Shown: piece by piece, positions 1-6,934 of the stretch | Numbering within the stretch: position 1 is the first letter of the stretch | Layout: each line of letters opens with the position of its first letter | NCBI GenBank assembly: GCA_045616125.1 | Contig: JAZLGC010000035.1 | Span: 1 to 34,161 of the forward strand | Length of the DNA stretch: 34,161 nt | Direction: 5' to 3' | Source of the DNA: Treponema_I sp045616125 | GTDB taxonomy: Bacteria > Spirochaetota > Spirochaetia > Treponematales > Treponemataceae | Program-made: the position numbers and the translations under genes | The notes under the pieces: generated by a model | What the model saw: the letters and a program-made list of their open reading frames with translations, nothing else | Databases searched by the model: none | What the model was told of the DNA's origin: nothing

Positions 1-2
1 AA

Positions 3-281
3 GGCTATGTCCGTAAAAAGTGTTGCTTATTGTCACCCTGAACTAGTTTCAGGGTCTCATCATAATACCACAAATCTACCGGATTGCCAGTACATGCAAA
101 AACGCTCGATAACGTCGCTATTGGTGAATCCCGGCGTAGAAACTATGTATAGTTCATGCTGCCGCATGAACGCCGGGCTTCAACAATTTTTGCCTGTACT
201 GTCCCTCCTCTCGATTTGTGGCATTCCTGTACAATTCTCGTTGCTGTGTAGCATTCAGCAACACTTTTTACGGACATAGCG
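3..281. mobile_element. MITE-like non-coding element, copy 1
   Basis: The element starts GGCTATGTCCGTAAAAAGTG and ends with the inverse sequence, giving terminal inverted repeats of about 24 bp. It is the reverse complement of the element at 2992-3340 along most of its length. Inside is a dyad around 36-55 (CACCCTGAACTAG then TTTCAGGGT) and another around 133-173 (CGGCGTAGAA, GTTCATGC, GCATGAAC). It lacks about 75 bp of palindromic sequence found in copy 2. Open frames through it have no ribosome site and follow the repeat, so they are not taken as genes. The left flank is outside the window, so a target duplication cannot be checked here. Confidence 0.8.
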
Positions 282-314
282 TTTTTCAATTTTTTTTATA
301 GAACCTGCAATTTT

Positions 315-342
315 TTGTCTGAAATTTGCGAATAACTATAGT
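315..342 (+). promoter_or_regulatory. Promoter for the Rpn-family gene
   Basis: TTGTCT (315-320) and TATAGT (337-342) are separated by 16 bp, upstream of a Shine-Dalgarno AAGGAG at about 364 and the ATG at 378. It lies just outside the repeat element, so the gene does not depend on the element for transcription. Confidence 0.5.
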
Positions 343-377
343 ACTGAGATTTTTTCCACGTATAAGGAGTAATTCGC

Positions 378-1277
378 ATGAGCGATACAAACGCAAACCG
401 TGAACATAAAGACAGACTGTTCACGTTTTTATTCAGTCAGCCTGATCACCACGACTGGATGATCAGCCTCATTAACGCCATATCCGGCAGCAACTATCCC
501 CTGGACCAGCCTATCCAGCTGACCACACTGGATGACGTTCTCTACATTACCATGAAGAACGATGTATCCTACATCATCGATAACCAGATGATTCTTCTGG
601 AACATCAAAGTTCCTTTAACCCCAATATGCCGCTCCGGGGTTTCCTGTACTTTGCCCGGCTGTACCAGGCCTACATCGATGAACAGGGAGAACATAACCT
701 GTACCAGTCAAGAGTTCTGCAGATTCCTACCCCACGATTTTATGTCATCTATAACGGGCTGAAAGAAACTGACGACCAGGTAAAACTGAGACTTTCTGAT
801 GCTTATTTTCACAAAGACAACCAGACCTGCCGGGAATTTGAGTGGACAGCAACCATGCTGAATATCAACAAAGGGCATAACGAAAACCTGCTGGCCGTAT
901 GTCAGCCCTTACGCGAATACCAGGAATTTGTTACACTGGTACGCAGAGGACAGACAGAAAAACATCTGTCCCTTGCCGAAGCAATAAACCGGGCCCTGGA
1001 CGAGGTTATAGCAAAGAACTATCTTGACGGGCTGTTCAAAAAATTCAGGAGGGAAATTGTGGATATCTTAACCCATGCCTATACTGATCAGGAAGCCGAA
1101 GAACTTTACCGTTTAATTGGCTACGAAGATGGTTATGAAACTGGTCGAACTGAAGGCTATGAAACTGGTCGCGAAGCCGGCATTGAACTTCAGCGGCAGC
1201 AGGATGAAGCTGTTATCCTCGCCAAGGATGCAGAAATAGATCGTTTGAAAGCTTTGCTTGCTGAACGGAATAAATAA
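378..1277 (+). CDS. Rpn family recombination-promoting nuclease / PD-(D/E)XK transposase-like protein
   Basis: A 299-residue protein of the Rpn/YhgA-like family (PD-(D/E)XK nuclease fold), known from E. coli RpnA to promote RecA-independent recombination and nick DNA. The family start 'KDRLFTFLFS' and the core 'NDVSYIIDNQMILLEHQSS' are visible; D62 and E75-x-Q77 are the likely metal-binding core. The C-terminal part has a short tandem repeat (GYETGRTEGYETGREAG, about residues 252-268) and ends in a charged helix. Such spirochaete proteins occur in many copies and are often labelled putative transposases, though transposition is not shown for them. AAGGAG sits 8 nt before the ATG. The gene is single, with its own promoter and terminator, between two inverted MITE-like copies. 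I am confident of the family but not of its cellular role. Confidence 0.85.
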   Translation: MSDTNANREHKDRLFTFLFSQPDHHDWMISLINAISGSNYPLDQPIQLTTLDDVLYITMKNDVSYIIDNQMILLEHQSSFNPNMPLRGFLYFARLYQAYIDEQGEHNLYQSRVLQIPTPRFYVIYNGLKETDDQVKLRLSDAYFHKDNQTCREFEWTATMLNINKGHNENLLAVCQPLREYQEFVTLVRRGQTEKHLSLAEAINRALDEVIAKNYLDGLFKKFRREIVDILTHAYTDQEAEELYRLIGYEDGYETGRTEGYETGREAGIELQRQQDEAVILAKDAEIDRLKALLAERNK

Positions 1278-1280
1278 CAA

Positions 1281-1310
1281 AAAAAGGCTGTCCGTTTGGA
1301 CAGCCTTTTT
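1281..1310. terminator. Bidirectional rho-independent terminator
   Basis: AAAAAGGCTGTCC, loop GTTT, GGACAGCCTTTTT: a 13-bp perfect stem with A and T tracts on both sides. It serves the Rpn gene (+) and the convergent outer-membrane protein gene (-). Confidence 0.9.
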
Positions 1311-1334
1311 AGTCAGGAATCTGTAAAATTCAGA

Positions 1335-2903
1335 TTAGAACTTTACAACAACCTGTACGTTGAACTGGCGAACCAGAAGATCGTCTAAGGTGGTTGCTGT
1401 ACAGTGTAAGTCAGTGCTGATAGGTGCAAGAATATCGAAACTGGTGTCAAGAGTAACATTGTTGGTTACGTACCAGGCTAAACCGCTTGTCAGATTCAGA
1501 TTTGGAATAGCGTCAGAAAAGGCAATGTTTTTTCTTGTTGTAGTTCCCGATGGCTTTTCAGTCGAGGTATCCTGTCTGTGTTCAGTAACTGTCTTTGTGA
1601 TGGTAAGACTTGGAAGATTGTAAAGTCTGCCTCCAAAATTAAAGTCAAGTTTTGAAGGCATCAGCTGATAGGTACCACCCATTGCCAAAGTAAGTCCAAT
1701 AGAGGTGCTTGAAGTCTTCTGGCGATTATCGGTGTATACTTTTGTAGTAGTTGTCGTTGTTCGATTTTCAGTAGAATCAAGATTATTAGTGGTAGATTCT
1801 TCTGTTGTAGTTAAGAGTACTGGACTATTGGTTTCATATGTTACTGGTACTGCAGCTCTGTAACCAATTGTCAGTTTTCCGTTTTCCATGGTCTGTGCTA
1901 CAGAAGGTGTAATGTCTAATTCGTTTCTTGATCTTCCGCTTACTGATTTGGCATAGGTAAAAGAATCATCCTGGGTGGTTGTAGTTCCAGTTTTAATAGT
2001 CTGTTTTCCTTTGATAGACACTGTACTGTTATACTTAGTGATATAATCCCATGCATTAATAGTTACAGTACCGTTTTTAATTGGAAGAATACCGGTGGCT
2101 CCGAAACCAATTACATTAGTGCCACCCTTAATGGTATTATCATACGTAGTGGTAACTGTTGTTGAATCGCCTCCAGCAGGAGTAGTGGTTATGGTTGTTG
2201 TTGTTCGACCATCATAGAGAGTGTTTCCGTTCAAAACGAAAGAAGGGTTAGTATTGGTAGTTTTGAAATTAGCCCCGAATTTCAGACCAATGTCACCAAT
2301 TTTCAGACCACCATTAAGAGTATATCCTGCTTCTGATGTACCAGTGGTTCTGGTATAAGACACAGAATTTTCAGCAATTGTGTTTCCGTCTGCATCTTTT
2401 GTAACTTCAGAATTGTTTACAGAATTTGTGGTTTCATCAAAATTGTAAGCAACAGTTGCTCTAACACCAATCCCGCCAGGAAGTCCTAACAGAGCTGAAG
2501 TAGTAAGTGGAGACCTTGAAGTTACACTGGTTTGTCTGGTTTCGTTACTGGTAGTTTCAGTGGAAATCAGGGTTCCGTCGGCATCCTTATTTTCCACGGT
2601 ATCGGTTGTGATTATTGGTGTGGTTGTGATGCCGGGTAAGCTTCCTGAGGCATAAGCTCCCAGATAGAATGATCCAAACTGGTGTGCATAACCAAATACA
2701 GGAACATTGTTTTCAAATTCCAGAAATCCCCATGCATTTCCGGTGTCTACTTTTGTGTAGTCCAGAACATCCATGTAGTTATCAACATCAGTTTCAATAA
2801 CTCCGTTGGTTTTGGCGTTTGCCCATGAAGTCTGTGCGCTTACAGCCATCACTGCTGACAGGGCAATTGCAACAGCAATAACCCGCTTAAAAATACATTT
2901 CAT
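1335..2903 (-). CDS. Putative outer-membrane beta-barrel protein, Thr/Ser-rich
   Basis: A 522-residue protein. Residues 1-23 are a signal peptide (basic MKCIFKR, a hydrophobic core, then cleavage after AVSAQ or nearby). The mature part alternates short amphipathic strands with long Thr/Ser-rich stretches such as TTTITTTPAGGDSTT, and the last residue is Phe (QVVVKF), the usual end of a BAM-inserted barrel. Phrases such as 'IGLTLAMGGTYQLMPSKLDFNFGGRLYNL' and 'LTSGLAWYVTNNVTLD' read as transmembrane strands. No known family is recognised. It resembles hypothetical treponemal outer-membrane proteins, and the Thr-rich loops may be surface exposed and variable. The start is supported by GGAGAT 6-7 nt upstream and a good promoter. 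It ends at the shared terminator with the Rpn gene. Confidence 0.7.
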   Translation of the reverse strand: MKCIFKRVIAVAIALSAVMAVSAQTSWANAKTNGVIETDVDNYMDVLDYTKVDTGNAWGFLEFENNVPVFGYAHQFGSFYLGAYASGSLPGITTTPIITTDTVENKDADGTLISTETTSNETRQTSVTSRSPLTTSALLGLPGGIGVRATVAYNFDETTNSVNNSEVTKDADGNTIAENSVSYTRTTGTSEAGYTLNGGLKIGDIGLKFGANFKTTNTNPSFVLNGNTLYDGRTTTTITTTPAGGDSTTVTTTYDNTIKGGTNVIGFGATGILPIKNGTVTINAWDYITKYNSTVSIKGKQTIKTGTTTTQDDSFTYAKSVSGRSRNELDITPSVAQTMENGKLTIGYRAAVPVTYETNSPVLLTTTEESTTNNLDSTENRTTTTTTKVYTDNRQKTSSTSIGLTLAMGGTYQLMPSKLDFNFGGRLYNLPSLTITKTVTEHRQDTSTEKPSGTTTRKNIAFSDAIPNLNLTSGLAWYVTNNVTLDTSFDILAPISTDLHCTATTLDDLLVRQFNVQVVVKF

Positions 2904-2935
2904 AGCATATCTCCATTTAAGATAAATTTAATTGC

Positions 2936-2964
2936 ATTTTAATAATAATAAAAATTTAATGCAA
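2936..2964 (-). promoter_or_regulatory. Promoter of the outer-membrane protein gene
   Basis: On the minus strand TTGCAT (2959-2964), a 17-bp AT-rich spacer, and TAAAAT (2936-2941). The ATG follows about 33 nt later after GGAGAT. Confidence 0.55.
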
Positions 2965-2991
2965 GATATCGATAAACTATCAATAAAAAAT

Positions 2992-3340
2992 GGCTATGTC
3001 CGTAAAAAGTGTTGCTGAATGCTACACAGCAACGAGAATTGGACAGAAATACCACAAATCGGGAGGAGGGACAGTACAGGCAAAAATTGTTGAATCCCGG
3101 CGTTCATGCGGCAGCATGAACTATATATAGTTTCTACGCCGGGATTCACCAATAGCGACGGTCGGTTGTGTTGCATTGCAACACAACCTTACTGAGTTTT
3201 GCTAATGCAAAACTCAACAGTTGTAACGTCATTCACAGCGTTTTTGGATGTACTGGCAATCCGGTAGATTTGTGGAGTTTTGATGAGACCCTGAAACTAG
3301 TTCAGGGTGACTATAAGCAACACTTTTTACGGACATCGCC
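2992..3340. mobile_element. MITE-like non-coding element, copy 2, with 8-bp target duplication
   Basis: A 349-bp element from GGCTATGTCC to GGACATCGCC. It is flanked on both sides by TAAAAAAT (2984-2991 and 3341-3348), a perfect 8-bp direct repeat that fits a target-site duplication. It is inverted relative to copy 1 and carries an extra module of about 75 bp with two hairpins: GTTGTGTTGC/GCAACACAAC at about 3165-3186 and GAGTTTTGC/GCAAAACTC at about 3195-3215. There is no transposase, so it would need to be moved in trans. The 8-bp duplication fits several IS families (for example ISL3, IS256, IS6); the ends alone do not let me choose. Confidence 0.85.
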
Positions 3341-3427
3341 TAAAAAATAAGACTATTTCCGGTGTCACAATGTATAAATACTGCAGATTATGTAGCGTCA
3401 CTTAAGATTTTGTGGTACAGTGGGGCC

Positions 3428-4573
3428 ATGGAAGAAATGCTTGATTTAACAGAATGCCGTAACCAGATCGATGCTCTTGACCGCCAGATTGTAGAACTGT
3501 ATGAAATGCGCATGGATGTTTGTGCCCAGGTTGCTGAATATAAAATTGCCAGCAATAAGCGGGTATTGGATCCAAAGCGGGAACAGCAGAAACTGGCTTC
3601 TGTAGAAAGCATGGTTAAAAATGAAGAGTATGCTCAGTGTGTTCACGCAGTGTATGAGCAGATTATGGCATTAAGCCGCAAGCAACAGTATTCCATTATG
3701 AGCAAGCGGAATACTACCGGTAAACTTGCATTTATTTCTGTTCCGCCATTAACTCGTGAGAACACCAGAAACTGCCGTGTTGTATTTCAGGGGGCAGTGG
3801 GATCTTATTCCCAGATTGCCATGCAGCAGTTCTTTGGAAAGGATATTACCAGCGTTAACGTGGAGTCCTTCCGCGATGCCATGCTTGCCATTGATAGCGG
3901 GGCTGCAGATTATGCCGTTCTTCCCATTGAAAACAGCAGTGCCGGCATCGTAACTGATATTTATGACCTCCTTGTAGAGTTTGAAAATTACATTGTCGGA
4001 GAACAGATTATAAAAGTAGAACACTGTCTTATGGCAAAAAAGGGTGCTACGCTGGACGGCGTAAAAACGGTATACAGTCATCCCCAAAGCCTGATGCAGT
4101 GCGAAGGGTTTCTGACCCGTCAGGGATATGAGCAGATAAGCATGAAAAACAATGCCTTTGCTGCACAGAAAATTGCCGGCGAAGATGATCTTACTCATGC
4201 AGCTATTGCCAGCAGTGCGGCTGCAGAAGAATACGGTCTTGAGATTCTTGAGCGCGGTGTCAACGACGAAAAAGAAAACTCAACCCGTTTCATCATCGTT
4301 ACCAATCAGAAAGTGTTCCCGGAAAACGCCCGCAAAATCAGCCTCTGTTTTGAAGTAAGCCATACCAGCGGTGCTCTGTATCATGCGTTAAGTCATCTGA
4401 TTTTCAATGGACTTAACATGACTAAAATCGAATCCCGTCCTCTTGAAGGCCGCAATTGGGAGTATCGTTTCTTCCTTGATTTTGAAGGCAATCTGAATGA
4501 TCCTGCTGTAAAAAATGCGCTTTCGGGCCTGCGGGAAGAAACCCGTAATCTGAAGATTTTAGGGAATTACTGA
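3428..4573 (+). CDS. pheA: Bifunctional chorismate mutase / prephenate dehydratase (P-protein)
   Basis: Converts chorismate to prephenate and then to phenylpyruvate in phenylalanine synthesis. Domains in order: AroQ-type chorismate mutase (about residues 4-90, 'RNQIDALDRQIVELYEMRMDV', with 'PKREQQKL'); prephenate dehydratase (about 110-290, ending in the TRF motif 'NSTRFIIVTNQ'); and a C-terminal ACT domain with both phenylalanine-binding motifs, GAL ('SGALYHAL') and ESRP ('KIESRPLEGRNWEYRF'), so feedback inhibition by phenylalanine is expected. Length is 381 residues, usual for the family. The frame is open back to a GTG at 3362, but the alignment starts near MEEMLDLTE. I chose the ATG at 3428; the ATG at 3437 is possible. 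No good Shine-Dalgarno is present, and TACAGT lies 8 nt upstream, so the mRNA may be leaderless. The MITE copy ends 88 bp upstream. Confidence 0.93.
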   Translation: MEEMLDLTECRNQIDALDRQIVELYEMRMDVCAQVAEYKIASNKRVLDPKREQQKLASVESMVKNEEYAQCVHAVYEQIMALSRKQQYSIMSKRNTTGKLAFISVPPLTRENTRNCRVVFQGAVGSYSQIAMQQFFGKDITSVNVESFRDAMLAIDSGAADYAVLPIENSSAGIVTDIYDLLVEFENYIVGEQIIKVEHCLMAKKGATLDGVKTVYSHPQSLMQCEGFLTRQGYEQISMKNNAFAAQKIAGEDDLTHAAIASSAAAEEYGLEILERGVNDEKENSTRFIIVTNQKVFPENARKISLCFEVSHTSGALYHALSHLIFNGLNMTKIESRPLEGRNWEYRFFLDFEGNLNDPAVKNALSGLREETRNLKILGNY

Positions 4574-4642
4574 TAACATATTCCTTATCGGCGTAACATC
4601 TTCGTACCTCATCTTTCCGGCTGGCAGTACAATATTAGTATT

Positions 4643-6748
4643 ATGGCTGTAAAATCTTTTGCAAAAGCAACAAACCGACTTCGTCCTGTAATTCGTGTAG
4701 ATAAAGAAAGATGTGTTAATTGTCAGAAATGTATTTCTGTATGTCCCGTAAAGATGTGTAATGATGCATCCGGCGATTATGTAGACCTGAATACTGATAT
4801 GTGTATCGGCTGTGGTCGCTGTATTGATGCCTGTAAACATGAAGCTCGTCTGGGTATTGATGATTTTGAACAGTTCATGAAAGATCTGGCCGCCCATAAA
4901 AAAATTGTAGCTATTGTGGCTCCTTCTGTGGCAGTGGCATTCAAGGGTCGCGATCTGGAACTCAATGGCTGGCTCAAATCTGTGGGCGTTACTGCCTGTT
5001 TTGATGTAAGTTACGGTGCAGAATTGACCACAAAGTCATACGTAGAGTACATCAAGAAAGAAAATCCGCCGCTGGTAATCAGTCAGCCTTGTCCTGCACT
5101 GGTTACGTTCTGTGAAATATATCGTCCAGGACTTCTTCCCTATCTGGCACCGGCAGATAGTCCAATGGCTCATACGTCCCGCATGATCCGGGAATTTTAC
5201 CCTGAATTCAAAGACTGCAAGATTGCGGCTATTTCTCCCTGTTATGCCAAACGCCACGAATTTGATGAAAACGGAGCTGCTGATTACAACGTAACCATGC
5301 GTTCTATTTCGGATTATTGTGCCAAGCATAATATCGATATTGCCAGCTTCCCGAAAACAGACTATGAAAATCCTGCCGCTGAACGGGGCGTTCTGTTCTC
5401 ATCTCCGGGGGGACTTATGCGTACAGCTGAGCGTATGATGCCGGAACTTGCCGGCGCAACCCGAAAAATTGAGGGCGAAGGTATCATCGATTATCTTTCG
5501 AACCTTGAGCGGGATATGAATAAGAATGCAGCGCCGCTGTTTAAACTGGTTGACTGTCTGCATTGCGGCCGTGGCTGTAATGGTGGAGCTGGAAATCCTC
5601 CAAACCGGATGGGGCTTGATGAAATGGAACGGTATGTGGAAAGCCGTGCCCGACGTCAGAAGGAAACATGGAATACGGTGCGGGAGAATCCTCTTGCGCT
5701 GAAACGGGTGAATAGCAGCTTGAAAAAGCATTGGAAAGCCGGAATATATGACCGCACTTATCTGGAACGCAGTGGCCCCTACAAGAGTTTCTTCAAGGTT
5801 CCAACCAATGCCGATATCCAGAAAATCTTCATGGATATGGGAAAATACGATAAATCCGATGTTCTTGACTGCGGTGCCTGTGGATATGACACCTGTGAGC
5901 GCATGGCGGTAGCTATTTTCAATGGCCGGAATAAGAAGGAAAACTGTCATCAGTATGTAAAACATCTGCAGGAGAAGACGCATCTTGAAAGAGAGAAACA
6001 GCTGCATAAACAGGCTGTTGAGAAGGTTATCGAAGTAAGCCTGAAGCAGTTTGAAGCCAATGATCAGGGTGTTGATGCCATTAATGCAATCAGCAAGGAA
6101 ATGGTACGCAGTGTTAATGGTTCTTCTGCTGCCATTGAAGAAATGCTGGCAAATGTTAACAGTATCAGTAATATCCTTGATGAAAACTACGCCAGTATCG
6201 AAAAACTGACGGCAACCAGTAGCGCCAGTAAACAGGGTATGAAGAGTCTGAATGAAACCGTTCAGGAAATTGAAAAGAATTCCAAAGGACTTATGGAAAT
6301 GTCCGGCGTTATTCAGGAAATTTCAACTCAGACCAACCTGCTTGCCATGAATGCTGCCATTGAGGCTGCTCATGCCGGGGAAGCCGGTCGGGGATTCAGC
6401 GTAGTTGCCAGCGAAATCCGTAAGCTTGCTGAAAACAGTGGTAAAGAAGCCCAGCAGATCAGTACTGTTCTTGAGAAAATCAAGGAATTGATTGATCAGG
6501 CTTATACCATGGCCAGCACTGCCCAACAGCAGATGGATGAACTTTCAACGGTTTCTGATAAAGTTTCTACTCAGGAAAAATACGTTAAGGATGCCATTAA
6601 CGAACAGAATGCCGGAAGCCAGCAGCTTCTTGAAGCGCTTGTTACCATGAAGAGCAATACAGAAGGCGTTCAGAATGCGGTAAACAATCTGAAAGAAACT
6701 TCGGTAACGGTAAAGAATACGGTACACGGGCTTGCCGACATAGACTGA
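4643..6748 (+). CDS. Cytoplasmic [FeFe]-hydrogenase-like chemoreceptor (ferredoxin + H-domain + FeS + MCP signalling)
   Basis: A 701-residue fusion without signal peptide or membrane segment. Residues 20-66 hold two [4Fe-4S] ferredoxin motifs (C24/27/30/34 and C54/57/60/64). Residues about 85-330 are a hydrogenase H-domain: L1 'QPCP' (C150), L2 'SPCYAK' (C200), L3 'CLHCGRGC' (C305, C308, C312); these give four expected H-cluster ligands. The Cys that precedes the ligand in catalytic enzymes (TSCCP) is Pro here, as in sensory-type enzymes. Residues about 405-440 are a small FeS domain (C410, C413, C418, C435). From about 475 to the end is an MCP signalling domain with the tip 'QTNLLAMNAAIEAAHAGE' and 'GRGFSVVASEIRKLAE'. 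The likely role is to sense H2 or redox state and signal to CheA/CheW. No Shine-Dalgarno is seen; TACAAT lies 9 nt before the ATG. It follows pheA by 69 nt, with no functional link visible. Confidence 0.88.
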   Translation: MAVKSFAKATNRLRPVIRVDKERCVNCQKCISVCPVKMCNDASGDYVDLNTDMCIGCGRCIDACKHEARLGIDDFEQFMKDLAAHKKIVAIVAPSVAVAFKGRDLELNGWLKSVGVTACFDVSYGAELTTKSYVEYIKKENPPLVISQPCPALVTFCEIYRPGLLPYLAPADSPMAHTSRMIREFYPEFKDCKIAAISPCYAKRHEFDENGAADYNVTMRSISDYCAKHNIDIASFPKTDYENPAAERGVLFSSPGGLMRTAERMMPELAGATRKIEGEGIIDYLSNLERDMNKNAAPLFKLVDCLHCGRGCNGGAGNPPNRMGLDEMERYVESRARRQKETWNTVRENPLALKRVNSSLKKHWKAGIYDRTYLERSGPYKSFFKVPTNADIQKIFMDMGKYDKSDVLDCGACGYDTCERMAVAIFNGRNKKENCHQYVKHLQEKTHLEREKQLHKQAVEKVIEVSLKQFEANDQGVDAINAISKEMVRSVNGSSAAIEEMLANVNSISNILDENYASIEKLTATSSASKQGMKSLNETVQEIEKNSKGLMEMSGVIQEISTQTNLLAMNAAIEAAHAGEAGRGFSVVASEIRKLAENSGKEAQQISTVLEKIKELIDQAYTMASTAQQQMDELSTVSDKVSTQEKYVKDAINEQNAGSQQLLEALVTMKSNTEGVQNAVNNLKETSVTVKNTVHGLADID

Positions 6749-6754
6749 TAACTG

Positions 6755-6931
6755 TCATGCTGAACTTGATTCAGCATCTTGAAAACAGATCCCGAATCAA
6801 GTTCGGGATGACAATATCTGCCGGCACGGATGGCTTGTGCAGTATCTGCCGGCATGGACGCCGGCTGTTAACAGTTTCCGAGTTTGCGGCAGCAAACTCG
6901 TTAAGGTCGAAGGACAGGACGTCCTTCGACC
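6755..6931. repeat. Cluster of palindromic (REP-like) repeats
   Basis: Between the converging chemoreceptor and glmS genes lie several dyads. ATGCTGAACTTGATTCAGCAT and TCCCGAATCAAGTTCGGGA (about 6757-6812) are each palindromes, and their cores GAACTTGATTC/GAATCAAGTTC are also complementary to one another. Next are two copies of ATCTGCCGGCA (about 6818 and 6844), then CGAGTTTGC-GGCA-GCAAACTCG (6879-6900) and GGTCGAAGGAC-AGGAC-GTCCTTCGACC (6905-6931). The last hairpins probably help end transcription from both sides, though T-tracts are weak. The first unit resembles the palindrome at the end of the MITE-like elements. Confidence 0.75.
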
Positions 6932-6934
6932 GTC

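Noticed and set aside
7..279. Open frame of 90 residues across MITE copy 1, with a similar 60-residue frame at 2994-3176
   Set aside because: Both follow the repeat sequence, have no ribosome site and appear only because the palindromic DNA lacks stops. Their similarity reflects the element.
2992..3340. Insertion sequence with its own transposase
   Set aside because: The element is under 350 bp and has no transposase frame, so it is called a MITE-like element.
5399..6007. A 202-residue open frame antisense to the hydrogenase-chemoreceptor gene
   Set aside because: The sense frame is a clear protein family; the antisense frame has no start signal and no family-like sequence.
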